A stretch of DNA of 10,953 bases from Saccoglossus kowalevskii. Lineage: Eukaryota > Hemichordata > Enteropneusta > Harrimaniidae. The stretch spans positions 1-10,953 of the forward strand of contig NW_003116403.1 of NCBI RefSeq assembly GCF_000003605.2. Reading direction: 5' to 3'. Position numbers and translations under genes: made by a program. A model generated the notes under the pieces. It ran no database searches. It saw nothing but the letters and a program-made list of their open reading frames with translations, and was not told the DNA's origin. Of this stretch, positions 1 to 6,097 are shown in pieces (position 1 is the stretch's first letter; the number at the start of each line of letters is the position of its first letter).

Positions 1-409
1 CAAGACACAAGGTTTGGCAAAAGTGGAAGGGGGAGCGAATTGCAGACGCAGGCGTCGCAGCGAACAGCTCCATGATGCGACTCGCCTGTGAATTGCATCA
101 TGACGCCGAGCGCGTGGTACCTGGTTGCAACCTTCCACCAGCAGAGACTGTACAGGCGGGCGTCATGGCTGGCGTCCCCCTGGCGGGAGCCTGCAGATAG
201 ACTCACAACCCCAGGGGGATGGACAGCGTGGGTACCCGTGTAAAGTCTGCTTGGTCTGTGGTGGAAACCCCCAAATTTGTGTGTTACAAAGTCTATCGCG
301 ATAGGATAAAACAAAGCATGGTTAGACCGATGAAACATTAAACTAAATACACTGCAAATACATGTAACGAAAACGAAATGAAATCTCAAGACAAATGTCG
401 AAATTACAG
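1..409 (-). other. 3' untranslated region of copy 1
   Basis: Non-coding stretch after the YR stop codon, incomplete at the window edge. It is GC-richer near 40-270 and contains nested inverted repeats (133-140 with 259-266; 176-183 with 211-218) and a 12-bp perfect palindrome at 293-304. No AATAAA is seen on the sense (minus) strand. Compared with copy 2 it lacks about 12 bases near 285. No gene is supported here. Confidence 0.75.
133..266 (-). other. nested hairpin in the 3' untranslated region (copy 1)
   Basis: The outer arm TTCCACCA at 133-140 pairs with TGGTGGAA at 259-266, and the pairing extends outward by CAGA/TCTG with one bulged base. Inside it CCCCCTGG at 176-183 pairs with CCAGGGGG at 211-218. 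The same arms are kept in copy 2. A structured RNA (packaging, reverse-transcription start or 3' end protection) is an inference. Confidence 0.5.
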
Positions 410-1408
410 TTAAGGAAGAGCAAGTGACAAGTGACCCGGAACTGAGCGGATGATGCTGGGGGGTGTGCGAATGTACGTCTGGTAGGCGTCGCTGCGCCAC
501 CTGCCCAGTGCCTTGATCAACCAGTCCGGGAGATTTGCGTCGGCAGCTGTCGTGGCTGCACCACTGCGGAAACTGTGAGTAGTGTAACGGTTAACATCTG
601 GTACAGATGCGCGAGTGAGAAGGTCTCGAATGTGGTTGCTAACAGCTTGCCGCGTGAGGAAATTACTGTTGGCGAACTGGAATGCGGGTAGGTGAGCGAC
701 GGAACTATGTAGTGCTTTGTACGCCTGGTATGCCTGCACGGCGCAGACCGATGACTGTGAGGGTGCGATGATGATGTTACATCCCCGGCGGAATGGGTCT
801 GTCTTAGACGCCTTGAGCGCAATGACGAGGTCTGTGTTGCACGTGATGTCTGCCGTCAGTAAAGTGCGTTGTGGATCGAAGGTCATTGACGTGGGTGCGA
901 CAAATTCACTGACTCTCAAGAAGCCGAAGAACGCCAGTGTAAAGGCAGACCACAACATAGCTTTGTCATGGTCGCAAATAGTGGGATGGTTTGCGACGGT
1001 GTTCTTAAGCATTCGCATTAGTGCAATGGTGATTGGGAGTTTTACACGATTTGGCACGCCGTGATGTCTTTTAATGCCTTGCATAGTGAAGTGAAGCAGG
1101 AGGTCGTCGCATATTGATGAGGTGAAGCCAGCTTCGATGTGTGCACGGATGATAGCTGCGAGGTAAACTTTTAGCGTGCCATAGGTAAGTGACGATGTTG
1201 CGAGATGTGTCATAAACAGAATCGTTGAGCGTTGCGTTAGTGGATAAGGATTCATTCCATACATGCGACAGAAGAGAAGATAGCGAGTTTGTCCCGCATG
1301 ATATGTCCGTCGTGTACCTGGTGCAATGCTCAGGTTGATGTAGTGGCAGGCTTGTTGTGTGAGGTTGACGGGACTACGTCGCACATCGGAGCCGTTAAGA
1401 GGGTGCAC
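410..1408 (-). CDS. tyrosine recombinase (integrase) of copy 1
   Basis: 332-residue protein with a Cre/Xer-type catalytic domain. It is expected to join the element's circular DNA to a target through a tyrosine-DNA intermediate. An N-terminal SAM-like DNA-binding part spans about residues 15-110, with the family-like stretch APGTRRTY at 29-36. Catalytic residues visible are R165 (GFLRVSEF), K202 (ASKTD), H278 and R281 (HSFRSG), W304 (GRWRSD) and nucleophile Y312 (TYIR). All are present, so the protein looks functional. The first codon at 1408 is GTG, not ATG. The frame is open upstream to a TGA at 1490-1492, and the first ATG is at 1264, inside the N-terminal domain. Expression therefore probably needs a frameshift or non-AUG start. 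It overlaps the end of RT-RH by 79 bases. Compared with copy 2 I count about seven base differences, all transitions, five of which change residues. Confidence 0.88.
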   Translation of the reverse strand: MHPLNGSDVRRSPVNLTQQACHYINLSIAPGTRRTYHAGQTRYLLFCRMYGMNPYPLTQRSTILFMTHLATSSLTYGTLKVYLAAIIRAHIEAGFTSSICDDLLLHFTMQGIKRHHGVPNRVKLPITIALMRMLKNTVANHPTICDHDKAMLWSAFTLAFFGFLRVSEFVAPTSMTFDPQRTLLTADITCNTDLVIALKASKTDPFRRGCNIIIAPSQSSVCAVQAYQAYKALHSSVAHLPAFQFANSNFLTRQAVSNHIRDLLTRASVPDVNRYTTHSFRSGAATTAADANLPDWLIKALGRWRSDAYQTYIRTPPSIIRSVPGHLSLALP

Positions 1409-3038
1409 AGGTCCGGAGTTTTGGTTGGGACCCTGTCTGCCTGAGGTGCCAGTCGTTGAAACCGCAATATCTGTTGGCGAGAGAGAGAGTCAGCGATATC
1501 GTTATTAAACCCTGAGATATGTGAGATCATGACGTGAAAGTTATTAGATGCTGCAGTGAAGAACAGCAGTCGGACAAGTTGCATGATCCGTGGACATGAT
1601 GAGGAGCCTTTTTTTCCATATTTGGACAACAGATATGTTATCGCAGTGAAACCGTATTCGAAGACCATACCACAAGTGGCCCCAAATTAAGGAAGATAGT
1701 AGAATTGGTAGAAGTTCCTTCCAGGCAATAGAGTATAAATGGTCATTTGTAATGAATGTAGGCCAGGTGTTTGCGAACCAATGACCCTTGTAGAATGCCC
1801 CGTAGCCAAGTGTTGCTGAGGCGTCTGTAAACAGTTCGAATTCTGGGGACGGTATCCAGTTTGGGTTGAGGAGGGATGCTGTGCCGTTCCAAGATGGCAA
1901 GAAGTCACACCACCATTGAACGTCGTGCCAGAATTCGTCAGTGAGTGTTATGACTTGAGAAAGACTGGTGGCTGTCATGCTGATATCAATCATGCGCCTC
2001 AGGAAGATGCGGCCGGCTGGTATGCACTTACATGCGAAACTGAGGCATCCAATGAGGGAGAGCAATTCACGTTTCGAGCATGTATGGCGGGTCAACCAGC
2101 TTGGCAGCTTGACAAGTAGATCCGCAAGCTTGTCCTTAGGTAGTCTAATAACCATGTTGACAGTGTCAAGCTCCACCCCTAGAAAGGTGATGACAGAGCA
2201 GGGACCCTCAACCTTTTCTGTAGCAATGGGTACCCCCAAGTGGTGACAACTTTGCAGCATAACATCCATATTGTGCTGGCAGGCGTTAGTGTTTGCCGGT
2301 CCAACTGTCAGGAAATCGTCTAGGTAGTGTAGAAAATCCGTATTCCTTGCGCGATGACTAACGATCCAGTGAATGGCATCAGCAATGCGGTTGAAGAGGT
2401 ATGGTGCTGAGCGAAGCCCAAATGGCAGCACACGGTCGAAGAAATAGCATCCTTCCCAAAAAAAACCCGAGCAGGTGCCAGTCTTCCTTCCGAACTGGGC
2501 ATAAGCGAAATGCGTGTTTAACATCGATTTTTGCGAGTAAGGAGCCATGGCCATGCTTGTGAATGAAGGCTACAGCATCATCGATGCGTGAGTAGACCAA
2601 TGAATGATCTTCTTTTGAGATATTGTCATTGACGCTGTCAAGTGTAGGTTGGGAGAGATCCATGATAATGCGAAAACCCCCACTTTTCTTAGGCCGTAGG
2701 CCAAGAGAATTACAAACAAAGTTTTTGAGGGGAGGACGCTTAAATGGTCCGATAGTGTGACCAAGTTTGAGTTCTTTTTGGATTGATTCTGTGATGATAG
2801 AGGGGTTGATGCGAGCGGACTTGGCGTTGCGTGTAGATCTTGGGTAGTGCTTGCCGCGAAATCCAAGGTTAGCCCCATGAGAAATGTCAAATAAAATGGC
2901 TGCTACAAATGATTTGTCCGGGTGATCGTGCAGTTCTTGCGCAAAGGAATCGAGCTTAAGAGGTGTGCTTGGGTGCATATTTTCGACCACGTGAGCTGGC
3001 ATGATCATTGGCGTGAAAGGGTCGTGGTGTGTAGCCAC
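1330..3038 (-). pseudogene. reverse transcriptase-RNase H of copy 1, two frameshifts
   Basis: Same protein as the open frame in copy 2, but broken twice by single added bases in homopolymers. Eight A's at 2458-2465 replace seven in copy 2, and end the first segment just after the KIDVKHAF motif. Seven T's at 1609-1615 replace six, and break the frame in RNase H after the DN motif. The middle segment holds LPFGLRSAP, YLDD and the RNase H TDAS and WKE motifs, and the last segment holds the AD-SLSR end. Unlike copy 2 it keeps the full LGYGAFYKGHW stretch of RNase H. The frame begins with GTG at 3038 and has no ATG before 3008. It is open upstream to a TGA at 3204-3206, inside gag. The breaks are real decay or assembly errors. 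I cannot tell which without reads. Confidence 0.85.
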
Positions 3039-4428
3039 GAAAAAGCTGGTTTTTCGTCTCGGTATCGCGGTGGCTAATGGCAGTGTGGCCTGCAGAGTGG
3101 CAAGACGAACAAATGTGGAGACGATTATACCGGCATGGAGTTTCGCAGCGATCTTGATTGAAATTACGGCACACTGTATTGTTATAATTGTCAGCAGATT
3201 CGTTCACCCATGTATAAGGATTCCTGCTTCGTTGGCATTCCTGTTTGGTATGACCTTTCTGATGACAGTCAGGACATGTTGGAATGAGCAGATGGAGTTT
3301 TTGTTGACAGAATTTGTAGTCAAGTTGGTTGTTAGGCAAACTCCAGTTCCGTAGGCCAGGGTAACGTGAGTAATCTAGACGGAATTCTTTGTCATAGGTG
3401 ACCCATGCTTCTGGCTTGAACTCAAGAGCTCGGCTGGCGATGTGACGCTGGTAATTGAATAAATGTACAGCCTCATGGGGAAAATAATGTGCCCTATAGG
3501 CAGCAAATGTTGACCAACATTCCAGCCAGTTTGCTAAATCGCGAATTTCATTCTTTTTTGCATGTTTTGAGAGAACAGCGACTGAGGGATCGTCAGAGTC
3601 CAAAGCCACTCGGGTGTTTGAGATCTGGGTGGCATTTGGTTTTCTTGAGTCAGGGTGTAAATCGGACAAATCAACAAACTTACCCCGGTTTGCTAGTTGA
3701 TTGAGTATTTGCTGGTCGACGTATGGTAAAAACAAGTCTGCAGGTGGGATGATAGGAGGAACTGCAATGCTGGCATTGTTCATCATCGGCATCGCCTGTG
3801 TCGCAGTGTTGATACCGGAAGCGGAAGTGAGAATGCCCTCACCGGCGAAACGTTGTATGGGAGCGGCCATGTTGGTTGCGTTGAAATGACCCCCGGTAGC
3901 AAAACTTTGTTGACTAGGATTAGCGTGAGCTAGCGATGCTTGGCTTGTAGTAGCTGGAAGTTGTTGAAACATCGAATTGTCTTGATGAGCGGTATTATTG
4001 TGTACGATCGCATTATGTTGACTAGCTATTGGCAAGGTAATCGGAAGGCTGTTATTTGTGAGAGAGTCAGTTGGCGTCGAACTTGATGGCGTTGTTTGGC
4101 TTGGGTCGCGTGATGACACGAGGCTTGCCGACAGTTGTGGAGCAGCCGGCGGTTGCGAAATATTATTCGGCTGCGTTTGACAGTTTCCTTGCTGTTGTAG
4201 GCTACGAACGAGATCTGCGAGTTCGCTTCTGCTAACTGTGATGACATCGCTGGGGAAGTTCGTGGACTGTAGTACAGTGGGATCTCCATTGTGTGCTGAC
4301 GATTCTTGCGGAGGTGAGTCAGTTACGTCTATAGTCGCAACATTTTGGAAGCGAGCTGGAGTACGACGATTTCGTTGAGACTTGCGACCGCCACGGCTGG
4401 TGTTAGATCTTCCGCGTCCTCGAGGCAT
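2956..4428 (-). CDS. gag: Gag-like nucleocapsid protein of copy 1, intact
   Basis: 490-residue protein expected to bind and package element RNA. The start at 4428 opens a basic, Arg/Gly-rich N-terminus (about residues 2-25) and has A at -3. It is followed by a long Q/S/T/P-rich low-complexity part (about 40-230) and a folded core rich in W, F and Y (about 290-360). A canonical CCHC zinc knuckle follows (C385, C388, H393, C398), then a CCCH-type cluster (C420, C428, C432, H438) and a second knuckle of CCHH type (C440, C443, H448, H453). The frame stays open upstream to an ATG at 4713 inside repeat A, giving a possible 585-residue form, but that extension has no recognisable domain. The 3' end overlaps the RT frame. 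The gag frame reads CTT TTT CGT at 3045-3037, a candidate +1 frameshift site for making Gag-RT. Confidence 0.82.
   Translation of the reverse strand: MPRGRGRSNTSRGGRKSQRNRRTPARFQNVATIDVTDSPPQESSAHNGDPTVLQSTNFPSDVITVSRSELADLVRSLQQQGNCQTQPNNISQPPAAPQLSASLVSSRDPSQTTPSSSTPTDSLTNNSLPITLPIASQHNAIVHNNTAHQDNSMFQQLPATTSQASLAHANPSQQSFATGGHFNATNMAAPIQRFAGEGILTSASGINTATQAMPMMNNASIAVPPIIPPADLFLPYVDQQILNQLANRGKFVDLSDLHPDSRKPNATQISNTRVALDSDDPSVAVLSKHAKKNEIRDLANWLECWSTFAAYRAHYFPHEAVHLFNYQRHIASRALEFKPEAWVTYDKEFRLDYSRYPGLRNWSLPNNQLDYKFCQQKLHLLIPTCPDCHQKGHTKQECQRSRNPYTWVNESADNYNNTVCRNFNQDRCETPCRYNRLHICSSCHSAGHTAISHRDTETKNQLFRGYTPRPFHANDHASSRGRKYAPKHTS
3037..3045 (-). promoter_or_regulatory. candidate +1 ribosomal frameshift site, gag to RT (copy 1)
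   Basis: In the gag frame the sense codons are CTT TTT CGT, encoding L-F-R. Slipping +1 from UUU to UUC brings the ribosome to GTG GCT ACA, which is where the RT frame begins and which is exactly +1 to gag. UUU_CGN is the established +1 shift motif of influenza PA-X and of amalgaviruses. Use here is an inference. Confidence 0.55.
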
Positions 4429-4502
4429 GTTGGAACTGGATGTTGTGAAGAAAAACTGGTATTTGTGACAAAATGAATGGCTGAAATGCTTTAGCAAGGA
4501 AT
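4429..4502 (-). other. leader between repeat A and the gag start (copy 1)
   Basis: Seventy-four bases between the inner edge of repeat A and the likely gag ATG, almost identical in copy 2 (10120-10193). No tRNA-complementary primer-binding site follows the A repeat, unlike an LTR retrotransposon. Confidence 0.6.
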
Positions 4503-4759
4503 TCTGCTGAGACGATGTGTATCGTACGGTGCGGCAAAATGAACTGATGCTTGAAGAGGATGCGAGCACGGATAAGCGAATGAACAGTCTGGTGTTAATT
4601 AATGTAAATCCGACTGAAGGACGAAATGTGAGCAAATATTGCATGAAGTACAATGTGGCATGGGAGGTGTCAAAATATGAAAGGGGGATGTCAGCTTGGT
4701 CAATGCATGTCATAATTGAGCATTAACACAGATTATAAATTATATTCATAATCATACTA
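4503..4759 (-). repeat. 257-bp terminal direct repeat A, 5' end of copy 1
   Basis: This sequence occurs three times in direct orientation and at the same length: 4503-4759, 5398-5654 and 10194-10450. By eye it differs from 5398-5654 at two bases and from 10194-10450 at one. In sense orientation it begins TAGTATGATT and ends TCAGCAGA. Its first 30 sense bases are AT-rich (AATATAATTTATAATC) and could hold a TATA-like promoter. Sequence outside the high-coordinate edge differs in all three copies, which fixes the boundary. Here the edge abuts the 40-bp array. Confidence 0.9.
4731..4753. repeat. 23-bp near-palindrome in repeat A (copy 1), candidate recombination site
   Basis: GATTATAAAT, a 3-base centre TAT, then ATTCATAATC. 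The 10-base arms match at 9 of 10 positions. It lies six bases inside the outer edge of A, and its arm-core-arm form resembles sites bound by tyrosine recombinases. It may equally be AT-rich promoter DNA. Confidence 0.45.
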
Positions 4760-5387
4760 AAAACAAAAGAGTTAGCGGTCAGGTTAGTGTTTGTGACGTA
4801 AAACAAAAGAGTTAGCGGTCAGGTTAGTGTTTGTGACGTAAAACAAAAGAGTTAGCGGTCAGGTTAGTGTTTGTGACGTAAAACAAAAGAGTTAGCGGTC
4901 AGGTTAGTGTTTGTGACGTAAAACAAAAGAGTTAGCGGTCAGGTTAGTGTTTGTGACGTAAAACAAGAGTTAGCGGTCAGGTTAGTGTTTGTGATGTAAA
5001 ACAAAAGAGTTAGCGGTCAGGTTAGTGTTTGTGACGTAAAACAAAAGAGTTAGCGGTCAGGTTAGTGTTTGTGATGTAAAACAAAAGAGTTAGCGGTCAG
5101 GTTAGTGTTTGTGACGTAAAACAAAAGAGTTAGCAGTCAGGTTAGTGTTTGTGACGTAAAACAAAAGAGTTAGCGGTCAGGTTAGTGTTTGTGACGTAAA
5201 ACAAAAGAGTTAGCGGTCAGGTTAGTGACGTAAAACAAAAGAGTTAGAGGTCAGGTTAGTGTTTGTGATGTAAAACAAAAGAGTTAGCGGTCAGGTTAGT
5301 GACGTAAAACAAAAGAGTTAGCGGTCAGGTTTAGTGTTTGTGACGTAAAACAAAAGAGTTAGCGGTCAGGGTTAGTGTTTGTGACGT
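4760..5387. repeat. minisatellite, 16 tandem units of about 40 bp
   Basis: Units run from 4761 at 40-bp steps. Each starts AAACAAAAGAGTTAGCGGTC and ends GTTTGTGACGTA. Units 1-5 (4761-4960) are identical. Unit 6 lacks 2 bases. Units 12 (5199-5232) and 14 (5273-5306) lack the same 6 bases. Units 15 and 16 each carry one extra base. Units 6, 8 and 13 read GATGTA for GACGTA. The array lies between A repeats on both sides, directly upstream of the 5' end of copy 1 in its sense direction. Nearly every unit carries TGACGTAA, a bZIP/CRE-like site. Bases 5388-5397 (GGGTGGGAGG) are a unique linker to the next A repeat. An upstream promoter role, like the monomer arrays of some L1 elements, is an inference. 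Confidence 0.9.
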
Positions 5388-5397
5388 GGGTGGGAGG

Positions 5398-5654
5398 TCT
5401 GCTGAGACGATGTGTATCGTACGGTGCGGCAAAATGAACTGATGCTTGAAGAGGATGCGAGCACGGATAAGCGAATGAACAGTCTGGTGTTAATTAATGT
5501 AAATCCGACTGAAGGACGAAATGTGAGCAAATATTGCATGAAGTACAATGTGGCATGGGAGGTGTCAAAATATGAAAGGGGGATGCCAGCTTAGTCAATG
5601 CATGTCATAATTGAGCATTAACACAGATTATAAATTATATTCATAATCATACTA
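5398..5654 (-). repeat. 257-bp repeat A, 3' copy of element 2 (A2)
   Basis: Identical to the A repeat of copy 1 except for two C/T-type changes near 5586 and 5593. The second makes a stop after five codons in the frame that runs openly from A into gag in the 5' copies. The low edge is marked by the switch from the linker GGGTGGGAGG to TCTGCTGAGACG, and the high edge by the switch from CATACTA to TTAATGCTTC. Confidence 0.9.
5626..5648. repeat. 23-bp near-palindrome in repeat A2
   Basis: Same 10-3-10 arms as in the other two A repeats. Here it is framed by a wider inverted repeat, TTGAGCATTAA at 5611-5621 and TTAATGCTTCAA at 5655-5666, which spans the A2 edge and is absent at the other two A repeats. 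Confidence 0.45.
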
Positions 5655-6097
5655 TTAATGCTTCAATAAATGACACAAGACACAAGGTTTTGGCAAAAGT
5701 GGAAGGGGGAGCGAATTGCAGACGCAGGCGTCGCAGCGAACAGCTCCATGATGCGACTCGCCTGTGAATTGCATCATGACGCCGAGCGCGTGGTACCTGG
5801 TTGCAACCTTCCACCAGCAGAGACTGTACAGGCGGGCGTCATGGCTGGCGTCCCCCTGGCGGGAGCCTGCAGATAGACTCACAACCCCAGGGGGATGGAC
5901 AGCGTGGGTACCCGTGTAAAGTCTGCTTGGTCTGTGGTGGAAACCCCCAAATTTAAAGGCAGGATGATGTGTTACAAAGTCTATCGTGATAGGATAAAAC
6001 AAAGCATGGTTAGACCGATAAAACATTAAACTAAATACACTGCAAATACATGTAACGAAAACGAAATGAAATCTCAAGACAAATGTCGAAATTACAG
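5655..6097 (-). other. 3' untranslated region of copy 2 (candidate B1)
   Basis: Non-coding stretch between the YR stop and A2, occupying the B1 position of a split-direct-repeat element. It repeats copy 1 bases 1-409, with about 12 extra bases near 5956-5967 and one extra T near 5688-5691. The far end (5655-5675) is not seen in copy 1 because of the window edge. A minus-strand frame through here (5655-6188) has no recognisable protein content and is not called. Confidence 0.75.
5809..5942 (-). other. nested hairpin in the 3' untranslated region (copy 2)
   Basis: Outer arms TTCCACCA at 5809-5816 and TGGTGGAA at 5935-5942; inner arms CCCCCTGG at 5852-5859 and CCAGGGGG at 5887-5894. Both stems are intact and match copy 1. 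Confidence 0.5.

Larger units (their letters stand above)
1..4759 (-). mobile_element. YR retrotransposon copy 1 (DIRS/Ngaro/PAT order), 3' end cut by window edge
   Basis: Minus-strand element with sense order A repeat, gag, RT-RH, YR, 3' untranslated region. A tyrosine recombinase in place of a DDE integrase puts it in the YR retrotransposon order. No adenine methyltransferase is visible after RNase H, which leans towards Ngaro-like rather than DIRS1-like, but I cannot run a phylogeny. The A repeat does not begin TG or end CA, no tRNA primer-binding site follows it and no polypurine tract precedes the second A in copy 2, so it is not an LTR element. It is about 99% identical to copy 2 in the parts I compared. 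Gag and YR are open, and RT-RH carries two single-base frameshifts. Position 1 lies inside the 3' untranslated region, corresponding to about 5676 in copy 2, so the 3' end is not seen. Confidence 0.9.

Noticed and set aside
717-1064. Plus-strand frames inside YR and their duplicates in copy 2
   Set aside because: Shadows of the minus-strand recombinase gene; no recognisable domain.
4517-4726. Plus-strand 60-69 residue open frame present in all three A repeats
   Set aside because: It is repeated only because the DNA repeat is repeated. It lies antisense to the gag leader and has no recognisable protein features.
4760-5387. CRISPR array
   Set aside because: Units are directly contiguous with no unique spacers, and the context is a eukaryotic retroelement. 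It is a minisatellite.
4760-5387. Telomere-like repeat because of GGTTAG or GGGTTAG in the units
   Set aside because: The motif occurs once per 40-bp unit and not as a short tandem repeat; GGGTTAG appears only in the last unit through one extra base.
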